Numbered from the stretch's first letter, positions 1 through 10,629 are shown. The stretch is DNA of 35,988 nucleotides from Acidimicrobiaceae bacterium (GCA_016845585.1 JAERSO010000128.1:1-35988), one strand, 5' to 3'. The notes: generated by a model not told the origin, from the letters alone. A program made the numbers and translations.

Positions 1-2
1 CC

Positions 3-137
3 ATTCTCGAGGGCCGATATGGCGAAGGTGACACCGTCGTGGTCGCGGTGGAAACGGCGGCCGTGCCGACCGACGACGACGTGAACGACGACCCCACCGG
101 TGAGCCTATGGACAACCGGGTTCTCGTCCTCCGGTGA
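3..137 (+). CDS. C-terminal end of a probable Clp-family AAA+ ATPase (partial)
   Basis: The first reading frame enters from outside the window and stops with TGA at 135-137. The visible 44 residues begin ILEGRYGEGDTVVVAV, which resembles the small C-terminal beta element that closes ClpB/ClpC-type unfoldases (pattern: aliphatic-LxG-x4-GDTVxV). It then runs through an acidic stretch to RVLVLR. Only the tail is present, so the assignment rests on a short motif. ClpB, ClpC or another Clp-like ATPase would all fit. Nothing upstream can be checked here. Confidence 0.4.
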   Translation: MLEGRYGEGDTVVVAVETAAVPTDDDVNDDPTGEPMDNRVLVLR

Positions 138-648
138 ACCATCGTCACAGACGATCGCATCGTTCGTCCCCGCCGGCACGTACGACATCACCACCACGGC
201 CTATGACGGTTACACGAACCGCACCGCCACCGCCCCCCAGCCGCTCGAACAGTATTTCCTCGAGTCCCTCGATGCGGGCGGCGCCGTTCTCGCCACGACG
301 GCAGCGACCGGCGATCTACTCGACGGTGTCGAAGAGGTCACGGAGTCCTTTGCGGTCGGTGGGGTCACGCTGAGCGCAGACGCCGTGCAGGTGCGGGCAA
401 CCCACCTCTACGCCGGTCAGCAGCAGCCCAGTGCCGAGTCGGTCATGCCTTGGTGCTTCTCCGCCGACCTGGTCCCGCCCCCCACGACCACGACCACCAC
501 GACCACCACGACGGCCGCCCCGACCACAACTGCGGCTCCGACCACCACTGCGGCGCCGACCACCACGGTCCCGACCGAGGTCCTTGGCGAGGTCGAGGAA
601 TCCGATCCCGCCACTGCCGTCGACGCAACTCCGTCTTTCACCGGCTGA
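100..648 (+). CDS. Thr/Pro-rich secreted-protein fragment, 5' part missing
   Basis: An open frame of up to 182 codons ends with TGA at 646-648. Its first 125 residues look like an extracellular beta-sandwich segment (PAGTYDITTTAYDGYTNR), followed by a tract of about 30 Thr/Ala/Pro residues with three AAPTTT units and a polar tail ending PSFTG. Actinobacterial cell-surface proteins often end with such a Thr-rich stalk. No signal peptide is encoded, the frame is closed by a stop at 82-84, and the only plausible start (GTG 100) overlaps the preceding gene by 38 bp. I therefore think it is a 5'-truncated or frame-disrupted remnant, or has a start I cannot identify. The tail ends in FTG without the hydrophobic anchor of a sortase substrate. 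Confidence 0.4.
   Translation: MSLWTTGFSSSGEPSSQTIASFVPAGTYDITTTAYDGYTNRTATAPQPLEQYFLESLDAGGAVLATTAATGDLLDGVEEVTESFAVGGVTLSADAVQVRATHLYAGQQQPSAESVMPWCFSADLVPPPTTTTTTTTTTAAPTTTAAPTTTAAPTTTVPTEVLGEVEESDPATAVDATPSFTG
482..571 (+). repeat. ACC-rich low-complexity tract with three 18-nt AAPTTT units
   Basis: The tract is a run of ACC/ACG codons (about ten Thr) followed by three near-identical 18-nt units encoding AAPTTT. It lies inside the Thr-rich stalk of the preceding ORF and is expected to be prone to slippage and length variation. Confidence 0.8.
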
Positions 649-736
649 ACCGTCACTGGGAATGTCGGGGCACGGACTCCGCCCCGACATCCCCAGGAAC
701 CCAGCGGTCGGACATCGGACCGTTCGACGCCGCTGA

Positions 737-2176
<1,440 letters not shown>

Positions 2177-2191
2177 CTCGTGGTGGTCGGC

Positions 2192-2668
2192 TCAGCCGAA
2201 CGGTTGGTTCCAGTCGATCGGCGGAGCAACACCGTCGGTCGGCTCCCCGGCGGCGGCCGGTGGGGGAGGTGGCGGCAGCGGCGCGTCCGGCACCTGATCC
2301 AGGAAGTCGCCTGCCATCGAACTCCCGGCGGGAACTGTTGCCGCGATCGGGTCGCTGTCGGGAGCGGACTCCTGCATGGTCGGATCGATGAGGACGGGTG
2401 GAGGAGTCGGCTCTCCGGCCGCCTGCGCAGCCTTGAACGATTCGAACGCCTTCACCCGCTTCTTGACGAGCCGGGGTGGCTGCGCCAGATGGGAGACATG
2501 CGTACGCACACCTCCGGCCGCCATGGCGCACTCCTTGCAGAGTGGCTTCTTGGGCCCGAAGGGGTACACGACGCAGAGATCGCAGAACTCGAGGGAGCAC
2601 CGGCGACACATCGCTGTTGCCGTCTCGAACGAATGATCGCGGCAAAGTCCGGTGATGTCATCCAACAC
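2192..2668 (-). CDS. Small Cys-rich protein with B-box-like zinc finger
   Basis: This 158-residue protein starts at GTG 2668, preceded by AGGAGG seven bases away. Residues 9-48 carry the pattern C-x2-H-x8-C-x2-C-x4-FC-x2-C-x10-C-x2-C, which resembles a B-box-type zinc-binding fold with paired Cys/His ligands. The rest is a basic linker (RLVKKRVKAFESFKAAQ) and a Pro/Asp-rich disordered tail with PPPPPP, ending IDWNQPFG. No membrane segment or catalytic motif is visible. It lies between purA and purB on the opposite strand and ends 15 bp after purA. The function is unknown; zinc binding and protein or nucleic-acid contact are inferences from the Cys spacing. Confidence 0.75.
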   Translation of the reverse strand: MLDDITGLCRDHSFETATAMCRRCSLEFCDLCVVYPFGPKKPLCKECAMAAGGVRTHVSHLAQPPRLVKKRVKAFESFKAAQAAGEPTPPPVLIDPTMQESAPDSDPIAATVPAGSSMAGDFLDQVPDAPLPPPPPPAAAGEPTDGVAPPIDWNQPFG

Positions 2669-2722
2669 GTCGAGCCTCCTGTAGTCACGTGTGAGTTCCG
2701 GTCGGCACGTGCATCCCTGTTC

Positions 2723-2751
2723 TTGACGGGTTCAGCCCAGAACATCGAGGT
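2723..2751 (+). promoter_or_regulatory. Candidate purB promoter
   Basis: TTGACG (2723-2728) is a good -35. A 17-bp spacer places CGAGGT (2746-2751) at -10, six bases before the purB ATG. The -10 is weak and its GAGG could equally act as a ribosome binding site. Confidence 0.35.
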
Positions 2752-2757
2752 CGGTTC

Positions 2758-4182
2758 ATGACCAGAGAAACACTGCCCAACATCCTGTCGGCTCGCTACG
2801 CGAGCGATGCGATGAACGAGATCTGGTCGCCAGAGCGCAAGATCGTGCATGAGCGTCGGCTGTGGATCGCGGTGATGCGCGCGCAGGCCGACCTCGGTGT
2901 CGACATTCCCGCCGAGGTCATCGCCGACTACGAGGCCGTCATCGATTCCGTCGATCTCGCGTCCATCGACACGCGCGAGGCGATCACGCGTCATGACGTG
3001 AAGGCCCGTATCGAGGAGTTCTGCGCCCTCGCAGGCCATGAACACATCCATCGGGGGATGACGTCTCGTGATCTCACCGAAAATGTCGAGCAACTCCAGA
3101 TCCGAGAAGGCCTGGAGCTGATCCGCGACCGTCTGGTGGCGCTGCTGGCCCGCCTCGGCGGTCTGGCCGATCGCTACGCATCGATGGTGATGGTCGCTCG
3201 CACCCACAATGTGGCGGCGCAGGCCACCACCATGGGCAAGCGGTTCGCTGACGGCGCCGAGGAGGCCATGATCGCCTTCGAACGGATGGAGGACCTCCTT
3301 CGTCGCTACCCGCTTCGGGGTCTGAAGGGGCCCGTCGGCACTCGACTGGATCAGCTGGACCTGCTCGGCGACGTGGCGGCCGTGGATCAACTCGAAGAGG
3401 CCGTCGCCGCACATCTCGGATTCTCCCGGGTGCTCGATTCGGTCGGGCAGGTCTACCCGCGCAGCCTCGACCTCGACGTGGTCAGTGCGTTGGTGCAGGT
3501 CGCTTCCGCGCCCACGAGCGTCACGACGACCCTACGGCTCATGGCCGGGCACGAGCTGGCGACCGAGGGGTTCCGTCCGGGCCAGGTCGGATCCTCGGCG
3601 ATGCCGCACAAGATGAATGCGCGTAGTGCCGAACGAGTGGGCTCTCTGCGTGCCGTCCTCGACGGGCACCTCACGATGGCGTCGAGCCTCGCCGGCCGTC
3701 AGTGGAACGAGGGCGACGTCAGCTGCTCGGCGGTCCGGCGCGTCATGCTGCCCGATGCGTTCATGGCCACCGATGGTCTCCTGCAGACCGCCATGGCCGT
3801 GTTCGACGACATGGGCGTGTTCCCCGACGTCGTCGATGCGGAGCTTCAGCGCGACCTGCCGTTCCTGGCCACCACTCGTCTGCTCACCGCGGCAGTGGAT
3901 GCCGGCCTCGGGCGCGAGGAAGCTCACGAGATCGTGAAGAAGCACGCGGTGGCCGCCGCCCTCGGCCGTCGCGAGCGCGACCAGGGGCCCTCGCTGGTGC
4001 AACGTCTGGCCGACGACCCCGACATGCCCCTCGATGCCGCAGCGATCGATGCGCTCCTCGCTGATCCGCAGGAGTTCGCCGGTACCGCGGTGGCCCAGGT
4101 GGGTCGAGTCGTTGCGCGTGTCGCGGCGATCGTCGATGCTCACCCGGAGGCCGCGGCCGCGGTGGCCGAGATGCGCGTCTGA
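2758..4182 (+). CDS. purB: Adenylosuccinate lyase
   Basis: PurB cleaves SAICAR and adenylosuccinate to release fumarate, so it acts twice in purine synthesis. The 474-residue protein has the fumarase/aspartase superfamily layout. Residues 78-100 include GHEHIHRGMTSRDLTEN, with the substrate-binding His and the TSRDLTEN signature. The mobile catalytic loop SSAMPHKMN is at 279-287. The ATG start at 2758 fits the family N-terminus (NILSARYAS). It is convergent with a small gene that ends 3 bp after its stop, leaving no room for a conventional terminator. Confidence 0.95.
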   Translation: MTRETLPNILSARYASDAMNEIWSPERKIVHERRLWIAVMRAQADLGVDIPAEVIADYEAVIDSVDLASIDTREAITRHDVKARIEEFCALAGHEHIHRGMTSRDLTENVEQLQIREGLELIRDRLVALLARLGGLADRYASMVMVARTHNVAAQATTMGKRFADGAEEAMIAFERMEDLLRRYPLRGLKGPVGTRLDQLDLLGDVAAVDQLEEAVAAHLGFSRVLDSVGQVYPRSLDLDVVSALVQVASAPTSVTTTLRLMAGHELATEGFRPGQVGSSAMPHKMNARSAERVGSLRAVLDGHLTMASSLAGRQWNEGDVSCSAVRRVMLPDAFMATDGLLQTAMAVFDDMGVFPDVVDAELQRDLPFLATTRLLTAAVDAGLGREEAHEIVKKHAVAAALGRRERDQGPSLVQRLADDPDMPLDAAAIDALLADPQEFAGTAVAQVGRVVARVAAIVDAHPEAAAAVAEMRV

Positions 4183-4185
4183 ACG

Positions 4186-4593
4186 TCAGCTTCGAGGAAT
4201 CCCGGCCCGCTTGAGCAGGGCGGCGGGCACCCCTACTTCGCGCCACGCGGCCCAGCTGATCCCTTTGCGCTCGCCGTATGAGCGCGCCGCCTCGGCGAAG
4301 GCGTCTTCGAGCGCGGTCAGATCGACGGTGGTCTCGGCGGCTTCGAGTGCCGCTTCAAGATCCATCCGCTCCTGCACCAGCTGAAGCCGCGACATGGCGT
4401 CGGCGGCACCGAGCTCCTCCGCGATCGCCGCGATCCGCGTTCGCATCGACTCCGGGGTGCGCTTGCGGCCCCGCTTGGGCCGGTGGTCCGCCAACGCTTC
4501 CAGATACGAGCGCACGGCTCGGCCCTGCGCTCGGCCGAGGGCGAGTGCGGCCTTGTGCTCGTCGGTCATCTGGTGTCCGGAGGGGCCTGGCAT
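4186..4593 (-). CDS. Conserved actinobacterial protein of unknown function
   Basis: The protein has 135 residues with start ATG 4593. The 5' half is basic (RAQGRAVRSYLEAL, then PKRGRKRTPESMRTRI), followed by two amphipathic helices rich in Glu/Leu and an end reading ISWAAWREVGVPAALLKRAGI. The last segment resembles a helix-turn-helix-like recognition of sequence-specific actinobacterial proteins, but no DNA-binding domain can be assigned with confidence. The start is supported by a TACGGT -10 box six bases upstream. An alternative start is ATG eight codons downstream (MTDEHKAAL). The gene is divergent from the malic enzyme gene and convergent with purB. I recall similar uncharacterised proteins in actinobacteria but cannot name a family. 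Confidence 0.7.
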   Translation of the reverse strand: MPGPSGHQMTDEHKAALALGRAQGRAVRSYLEALADHRPKRGRKRTPESMRTRIAAIAEELGAADAMSRLQLVQERMDLEAALEAAETTVDLTALEDAFAEAARSYGERKGISWAAWREVGVPAALLKRAGIPRS

Positions 4594-4599
4594 GGCCCC

Positions 4600-4605
4600 A
4601 CCGTA
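4600..4605 (-). promoter_or_regulatory. -10 box TACGGT, leaderless start
   Basis: TACGGT on the minus strand ends six bases before the ATG at 4593, so the transcript should begin at or next to the start codon. Confidence 0.5.
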
Positions 4606-4651
4606 GACCGCCGCCGCGCACCGTCGCCATAGTTCGATTGACGCACGCCGA

Positions 4652-4657
4652 TACGAT
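4652..4657 (+). promoter_or_regulatory. -10 box TACGAT before the malic enzyme gene
   Basis: TACGAT lies eight bases before GTG 4666, and no Shine-Dalgarno sequence precedes that start. A leaderless or nearly leaderless transcript is predicted. It faces away from the opposing TACGGT box at 4600-4605. Confidence 0.5.
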
Positions 4658-4665
4658 CGCGCCCC

Positions 4666-6069
<1,404 letters not shown>

Positions 6070-6091
6070 GCGGCCGGACCGGCGAAAACGA

Positions 6092-6122
6092 CCAACGCCC
6101 CGACCTGAAGTCGGGGCGTTGG
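6092..6122 (-). terminator. Intrinsic terminator of the tRNA operon
   Basis: There is a perfect 13-bp stem (6092-6104 with 6110-6122) around a 5-nt loop. On the minus strand it is followed by TCGTTTTCG, so it ends the Glu-Asp-Phe tRNA transcript. It also lies 22 bp after the malic enzyme stop and may help terminate that gene from the other side, although no T-run follows on the plus strand. Confidence 0.85.
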
Positions 6123-6128
6123 AAGGTG

Positions 6129-6201
6129 TGGTCGGGACCGGCGTCGATCCGGTGACCTACCGCTTTTCAGGCGGTCGCTCTGCCAACTGAGCTACCCGAC
6201 C
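6129..6201 (-). tRNA. tRNA-Phe (anticodon GAA)
   Basis: The 73-nt cloverleaf has acceptor stem GGTCGGG/CCCGACC, anticodon stem ACCGC/GCGGT with loop CTGAAAA (GAA anticodon), and T stem ACCGG/CCGGT. The discriminator is A73 and CCA is not encoded. The T-loop reads ATCGACG, with A instead of the usual T at position 54. It is the last tRNA of the three-gene operon. Confidence 0.95.
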
Positions 6202-6229
6202 GGGTACAACCCCCGTGGGGGTTGGTTGG

Positions 6230-6304
6230 CGGTCCTGACGGGATTTGAACCCGCGGCCTCCACCTTGACAGGGTGGCGATCACTCCAAACTGATCTACAG
6301 GACC
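6230..6304 (-). tRNA. tRNA-Asp (anticodon GTC)
   Basis: The 75-nt cloverleaf has acceptor stem GGTCCTG/CAGGACC, anticodon stem CCACC/GGTGG with loop CTGTCAA (GTC anticodon), and a normal TTCAAAT T-loop. The discriminator is G73 and CCA is not encoded. Confidence 0.96.
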
Positions 6305-6392
6305 ACTCGCTCGGATTCCGACGAATCAGATCACCGAACGAAGTTGAAACGGTAGGGGAGTAAACCGCAGTTCACAACCCGGTTACCGCTTG

Positions 6393-6465
6393 CACCCCAT
6401 ACGGGATTCGAACCCGTGTTACCGGCGTGAAAGGCCGGCGTCCTAGGCCGCTGGACGAATGGGGC
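6393..6465 (-). tRNA. tRNA-Glu (anticodon TTC)
   Basis: The 73-nt cloverleaf has acceptor stem GCCCCAT/ATGGGGT (one G-T pair at the end), anticodon stem CCGGC/GCCGG with loop CTTTCAC (TTC anticodon), and T-loop TTCGAAT. The discriminator is G73 and CCA is not encoded. It is the first gene of the Glu-Asp-Phe array, a common actinobacterial order. Confidence 0.96.
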
Positions 6466-6517
6466 CTCCTCCCCGGATCGCTCCGGTGAGGACAGTCGGC
6501 AATCCGACCGAGCGAAC

Positions 6518-6523
6518 AGTTTA
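6518..6523 (-). promoter_or_regulatory. Candidate -10 box for the tRNA operon (TAAACT)
   Basis: TAAACT on the minus strand lies about 50 bp upstream of tRNA-Glu. The -35 region is unremarkable. It overlaps the region upstream of the divergent plsY-like gene. Confidence 0.3.
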
Positions 6524-6538
6524 CGGGATGTCGCGCAC

Positions 6539-6544
6539 TACCGT
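6539..6544 (+). promoter_or_regulatory. -10 box TACCGT, leaderless start
   Basis: TACCGT ends seven bases before ATG 6552 and decides that start over the in-frame ATG at 6528, which has neither a ribosome binding site nor a -10 box at this spacing. Confidence 0.5.
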
Positions 6545-6551
6545 CGCGGCG

Positions 6552-7190
6552 ATGAGGCGACCGATTCGGGTTCTTCGCGTCATGGCGTCGGCGGGCGTCG
6601 GGTACGCCCTCGGTGCCTCCCCGAGCGCGGCGTTGGTTGCGTCCCGCGTCGGAGCCGGACACGAACTCACCGAGGAAGGCACCGGCAACCCGGGGGCGAT
6701 GAACGCGTCGCACGTTCTCGGCAAGAAGTGGGGAGCGGCCGTGATGGCCGCCGACGTGACCAAGGCCGCCGGCGCGGGCCGGATCGGGACGGCGTTGGCC
6801 GGGGACGTCGGTGCTCATGTGGCGACGACTGCGGCCGTCGTCGGGCACTGCCATCCGCCGGGACGACCCGGTGGCAAGGGCGTGTCGGCGTCGCTCGGTC
6901 AGGTGATCGCCACGTTCCCCTCCTATCTTCCGATCGACGTCGTGGTCGCGGTCGGCACATCGGCCCTGCCGTGGTTTCGCCAGCGCACCCGGGCGGCCAC
7001 GACCGTCGCCAGCATGACCTGGGTCGGTTGCGGCGTGTTGTGGTGGAAGCGGAAGCTTCCCAACCCGGGCGGTGTTACCCCCACCGTCGCGTTGCCGATT
7101 GCCGCCGCGGTCAGTTCGGTCGTGATCGCGTTGCGGTTCCGTTCCGAGATCGAGCGTGTCGCGGCATTCGAGGAAGGAGCGAGCGCATGA
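6552..7190 (+). CDS. PlsY-like glycerol-3-phosphate acyltransferase
   Basis: PlsY transfers an acyl group from acyl phosphate to glycerol-3-phosphate at the inner face of the membrane, the first step of phospholipid synthesis. The 212-residue protein is hydrophobic. It carries TGNPGAMNASHVLGKKWG, the counterpart of the GSGNxGATN motif, and GHCHPPGRPGGKGVSASLG, the counterpart of the GHxxPxFxxFxGGKG motif. Predicted membrane segments include residues 12-30 and several between 70 and 195. The motifs are more diverged than in typical PlsY, and GHCHPPGRPGGKG is shorter, so substrate details are uncertain. It overlaps the next gene by ATGA, so the two are translationally coupled. Confidence 0.75.
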   Translation: MRRPIRVLRVMASAGVGYALGASPSAALVASRVGAGHELTEEGTGNPGAMNASHVLGKKWGAAVMAADVTKAAGAGRIGTALAGDVGAHVATTAAVVGHCHPPGRPGGKGVSASLGQVIATFPSYLPIDVVVAVGTSALPWFRQRTRAATTVASMTWVGCGVLWWKRKLPNPGGVTPTVALPIAAAVSSVVIALRFRSEIERVAAFEEGASA

Positions 7191-8029
7191 GTATCGGAAT
7201 CGTGACCGGCTCGGCCTCCCAGATCCCTGGTGAACTCGCCGACCGGCTCGGTGTCACCGTTGTGCCGGTCACGGTCACCGTCGACGGTGTCGAGTACCGC
7301 GAGGGCGTCGACATCCACCCTGACGAGTTCTGGTCCCGGATCGAAGGTGGCGAGTTGCCCGAGGTCGCGACGTCGCAACCCAGTCCCGGCGTCATCGCGG
7401 AGGCCTATCGATCCCTCGAGGCCCAAGGTGTCGGCGAGATCGTGTCGATCCATGTCGGCGCTGAGGTCTCCGGCACGGTCAACAGCGCCATCCTGGCGGC
7501 CGAGATGGTCGATGCCCACGTTCGCGTCGTGGATTCCGGCACCGCCTCGTTCGGTGTGGCTGCGTGCGTGTGGGAGGCGGCCCGTTGCCTGGCCGGTGGT
7601 GCCGATGGCGCCGAGACCGCGGCGCGCGCCGCTGCGGTCGCACCCTCAGTCGCCACGACGTTCATCCTGCAGGCCCTCGAGTTCGCCCGCGCCAGCGGCC
7701 GCCTGGACACCGCGGGACTCAGCGACGGTCCCGACGAGCCGGTGATGGTGCTCGGTGGGGCCGGCACCCGACTCGACGTCACCGGCACCGGTCGCAGTGT
7801 CGATGAGCTCTGCGACCACATGGCCGAGTTGATGCTCGACGGTGGCGTTCCGATCCGCGCGGCGGTGAGCCTGGCGGACGACGCCACGCTCCCGTTCACG
7901 CTGGGCATCGAGGAGCGGCTGATGGAATCGGACCTCGTCATCGACCTCATTCGCTATCGGGTGGGCCCATCGATCGCCGTTCACACCGGCCCCGGAACGG
8001 CCGGCGGGTTCTGGTGGCCGGCGGGCTGA
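7187..8029 (+). CDS. DegV family fatty-acid-binding protein
   Basis: DegV proteins bind a fatty acid and, in FakB, present it to the FakA kinase for phosphorylation. The 280-residue protein shows the family layout: an N-terminal MSIGIVTGSASQIPGEL (D/T-S loop for the carboxylate), TSQPSPGVIAEAY at about 64-76, VDSGTASFG at about 115-123, and a C-terminal HTGPGTAGGFW. The start overlaps the plsY-like stop (ATGA) and is preceded by GGAAGGAG. Coupling to a PlsY-like acyltransferase fits a role in feeding acyl groups to phospholipid synthesis. No FakA homologue is visible in this window. Confidence 0.88.
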   Translation: MSIGIVTGSASQIPGELADRLGVTVVPVTVTVDGVEYREGVDIHPDEFWSRIEGGELPEVATSQPSPGVIAEAYRSLEAQGVGEIVSIHVGAEVSGTVNSAILAAEMVDAHVRVVDSGTASFGVAACVWEAARCLAGGADGAETAARAAAVAPSVATTFILQALEFARASGRLDTAGLSDGPDEPVMVLGGAGTRLDVTGTGRSVDELCDHMAELMLDGGVPIRAAVSLADDATLPFTLGIEERLMESDLVIDLIRYRVGPSIAVHTGPGTAGGFWWPAG

Positions 8030-8031
8030 GC

Positions 8032-8520
8032 TCAGTCGTCGAAACCGTTCATGGCTTCGTCCACCAGTGAGCCCAGCAGAAACCCGAGCCATTCGTAGAG
8101 TGCCGCGATCGGCATCCGAGGATCGTCGTCCTCGAGGTCGTCGATCGGGTCGTGGCCGAGGATGTCGATGTCGAGCCGGGCCGCGAGTACGAGCCGCAGG
8201 GCGTTCAGGCTCTGCATCCATGCGGTGATCGCCGCCTCGTCGAGGTCGACACCCTCGATGCCCTCCTCCACGATCTCGATGGCCTCGAGTCGCTGGACGA
8301 GAAGGTCGTCGTCGACCATTTCGCGATACGCCCTCTCCGCCTCGTCATCGTCGGCACGGGCCGGCGGACTGAGTCGATGGAGGGCGGGGTCGTCGGCTGC
8401 CATCAGCATTTCTCGGAGCTGGGGGAGCACGGTGCGCAGCAGGTCCTGATCCTCGGATGGCAGGTCGACCCGGATCACGTCGCCGATCCAACGAAATCGA
8501 CGATGCCGAAACACGCTCAT
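8032..8520 (-). CDS. DUF2017 family protein
   Basis: The 162-residue acidic, helical protein begins [20 protein letters not shown], with [19 protein letters not shown] next. The C-terminal region ([19 protein letters not shown]) is typical of DUF2017, which in actinobacteria is regularly encoded next to clpS. The role is unknown, and involvement with the ClpS/Clp system is only inferred from neighbourhood. Its ATG overlaps the clpS stop by 4 bp, and it is the last gene of ctaA-clpS-DUF2017. It converges on the degV-like gene, with 2 bp between stops. Confidence 0.85.
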   Translation of the reverse strand: MSVFRHRRFRWIGDVIRVDLPSEDQDLLRTVLPQLREMLMAADDPALHRLSPPARADDDEAERAYREMVDDDLLVQRLEAIEIVEEGIEGVDLDEAAITAWMQSLNALRLVLAARLDIDILGHDPIDDLEDDDPRMPIAALYEWLGFLLGSLVDEAMNGFDD

Positions 8521-8804
8521 GCGTCCTGCTCGAGTGTGGCCCAGAGCCCGTGCTCATGCAGTCGGAAGACGTCGAGTTCGGCCTTCTCCTTGTTGCCCGA
8601 CGACACCACGGCGCGCCCTTCGACGTGGACCTGCATCATCAGACGTTCGGCTTTCGCCTTCGAGAAGCCGAAGAGCTTCCGGAAGACGAAGGTCACGTAG
8701 GCCATCAGATTGACCGGGTCGTCCCACACGACGACCTTCCACGGATGGTCGAGCGAGGTCGACTCCTCGACGTCGACATCCGGGGTGGCGATCGGTGCGG
8801 TCAT
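8517..8804 (-). CDS. clpS: ATP-dependent Clp protease adaptor ClpS
   Basis: ClpS binds N-degron substrates and hands them to the Clp unfoldase. The 95-residue protein has the conserved core [20 protein letters not shown] (about 22-41), with the DDPVN residues that contact the N-degron. [17 protein letters not shown] and the ending [11 protein letters not shown] follow. The ATG at 8804 overlaps the ctaA stop by 4 bp and gives a normal-length protein; the longer upstream frame is shadow sequence of ctaA. Coupling to a heme A synthase gene is unusual. Confidence 0.93.
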   Translation of the reverse strand: MTAPIATPDVDVEESTSLDHPWKVVVWDDPVNLMAYVTFVFRKLFGFSKAKAERLMMQVHVEGRAVVSSGNKEKAELDVFRLHEHGLWATLEQDA

Positions 8805-9676
8805 AGGGACTGCGACATGGTTGCGAGTTGCAGCCGCACGAGGTTGATCCACGCCAACGACGCGAGCGTGAGGTGCACGGCGACCAGAAGCACGGGTACC
8901 CCCGTGAAGTACTGCCAGTATCCGACGGCTCCCTGCACGATGAGCAACCCGGCGACGATCGCGGCGCGCCTGTTCACCGCGGCGTGTTCGGATCCCTGGG
9001 AGAGGCGCCAGATCGCCACGACGACGAGCACTAGGCAGATGGCAACGACCGCATGGATGCGAGCGACGTCGCGAACCACGAATGGCAGGCGCTCCGCGAC
9101 CGACTCGTGGTCGCTGCCACTGTGCGGACCGGAGCCGGTCACGATCGTTCCGGTCACCAGGAGCACAGACCCGATGGCACCGGCCCCCCAACTCAGCTGT
9201 CGAACTCGACGCGACGACACCACCGGCGTGGGGTCGGTGGCCTTGTGCATCAACACGACCGCATTCCACAGCAACACCATCGACAGGAGAAAGTGACCCA
9301 TGGTGAATCGCGGGTCGAGTTCGGTTTTCACGAGCAGGCCGCCGAGGACGACCTGCGCCGCGACCCCCGCGACCAGACCCCACGACCACCGGACGAGGTC
9401 GGCGCGACGGGGTACCCGGCGGATCGATCCGAGCACGGCGAGCACCACGGTGACGGTGACAACACCGGTGAACAGTCGGTTCAGGAACTCAATGAGGGCG
9501 TGGTACTCGAGCGAGGCGACGAACTGATCCTCCTCACAGTTCGGCCAGTCGGTGCAGCCGAGACCGGAGCCGGTCAGGCGGACCGCGCCCCCGCTCACGA
9601 CGATGACCGTGAGCGACCAGAGCGCCCAGCGGCAGTACTGGACGTAGCGCGCAGGGGAGATTTCGCGACGAGCCAT
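8801..9676 (-). CDS. ctaA: Heme A synthase (COX15/CtaA family)
   Basis: CtaA oxidises the methyl group of heme O to the formyl of heme A, the cofactor of aa3-type oxidases. The 291-residue protein has eight predicted membrane segments. [19 protein letters not shown] at about 28-46 contains the conserved GSGLGCxDWPxC pair of cysteines. EFLNRLFTG follows, with Asn where many homologues have His, as I recall for actinobacteria. Candidate heme-ligand histidines are in [15 protein letters not shown] and AVHLTLAS. It is divergent from ctaB, and both start at predicted leaderless promoters, so heme A synthesis is encoded as a back-to-back pair just before the oxidase operon. Confidence 0.92.
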   Translation of the reverse strand: MARREISPARYVQYCRWALWSLTVIVVSGGAVRLTGSGLGCTDWPNCEEDQFVASLEYHALIEFLNRLFTGVVTVTVVLAVLGSIRRVPRRADLVRWSWGLVAGVAAQVVLGGLLVKTELDPRFTMGHFLLSMVLLWNAVVLMHKATDPTPVVSSRRVRQLSWGAGAIGSVLLVTGTIVTGSGPHSGSDHESVAERLPFVVRDVARIHAVVAICLVLVVVAIWRLSQGSEHAAVNRRAAIVAGLLIVQGAVGYWQYFTGVPVLLVAVHLTLASLAWINLVRLQLATMSQSL

Positions 9677-9682
9677 CCCGAG

Positions 9683-9688
9683 ACGTTA
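9683..9688 (-). promoter_or_regulatory. -10 box TAACGT of ctaA, leaderless start
   Basis: TAACGT on the minus strand ends six bases before ATG 9676, and there is no ribosome binding site. Confidence 0.55.
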
Positions 9689-9720
9689 CGGCCAGCTGGC
9701 TGATGTCGTCGTGTCGGCCG

Positions 9721-9726
9721 TAACCT
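9721..9726 (+). promoter_or_regulatory. -10 box TAACCT of ctaB, leaderless start
   Basis: TAACCT ends six bases before GTG 9733. It is nearly identical to the ctaA box on the other strand, and the two start codons are 57 bp apart. Confidence 0.55.
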
Positions 9727-9732
9727 GCCTTG

Positions 9733-10629
9733 GTGACTGCTCCCGCCGAAGTCCGCGCCCGGCCTCGTGCCATGGCATTCGTCGCATTGACGAAGCCGCG
9801 CATCATCGAGCTCCTGCTCGTCAGCACCGTTCCGACGATGGTCGTCGCCGATCACGGCGTGCCCTCGATCTGGCTGATTATCGCAACCGTGATCGGCGGA
9901 ACCCTGGCCGCGGGCGGCGCCAACGCGTACAACATGTACATCGACCGTGACATCGATGCGCTGATGGAACGCACCAAGAACCGGCCGCTCGTCACCGGCG
10001 AGGTGTCCCCGCGTGAGGCGCTCGTCTTCGCCACGGCGATCGAGATTGCATCATTCGTCTGGCTGTGGGGCTTCGTGAATCTGCTCTCGGCCGTACTCGC
10101 CGTGGCCGCCACGCTCTTCTATGTCTTCATCTACACCGTCTGGTTGAAGCGCACGTCGAAGAGCAACATCGTCATCGGCGGCGCCGCCGGCGCCGCCCCG
10201 GTGCTGATCGGCTGGTCGGCCGTCACCAACTCCCTCGGGTGGGAGCCGATCCTTCTCTTCGCCATCATCTTCTACTGGACGCCCCCACACTTCTGGGCCC
10301 TGGCGATCCGCTACCGGGACGACTACGCGGCTGCCGACGTGCCGATGCTCCCGGTCGTCGAGTCGATCCGAACGGTGGCGACCCGGATTCTCATCTACAC
10401 CGTCGCCCTCTGGGCGCTCACGCTCGCCTTCGCGCCGGTTGGTGGAATGGGTGTGATCTACATCGTCAGTGCAGTCGTGCTCGGCGGGATCTTCACGGCG
10501 ATGGCCGTCCAGGTCCTCCGCAACCCAGAGCCGAAGCTGGCCATGAAGATGTTCGGGTACTCCATCAGCTACATCACATTGCTGTTCGGCGCGATGGCAC
10601 TCGACGAGATTGTTCGAAACGGCGTCTGA
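9733..10629 (+). CDS. ctaB: Protoheme IX farnesyltransferase (heme O synthase)
   Basis: CtaB attaches a farnesyl group to protoheme to give heme O, the substrate of CtaA. The 298-residue UbiA-family membrane protein has the first Asp-rich motif NAYNMYIDRDIDALMERT at about 60-77. The signature YWTPPHFWALAIRYRDDY is at about 180-197, followed by VPMLPVV. Nine predicted membrane helices are expected. I chose GTG 9733, which lies one codon after a possible TTG at 9730 and at the right distance from the -10 box. Confidence 0.95.
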   Translation: MTAPAEVRARPRAMAFVALTKPRIIELLLVSTVPTMVVADHGVPSIWLIIATVIGGTLAAGGANAYNMYIDRDIDALMERTKNRPLVTGEVSPREALVFATAIEIASFVWLWGFVNLLSAVLAVAATLFYVFIYTVWLKRTSKSNIVIGGAAGAAPVLIGWSAVTNSLGWEPILLFAIIFYWTPPHFWALAIRYRDDYAAADVPMLPVVESIRTVATRILIYTVALWALTLAFAPVGGMGVIYIVSAVVLGGIFTAMAVQVLRNPEPKLAMKMFGYSISYITLLFGAMALDEIVRNGV

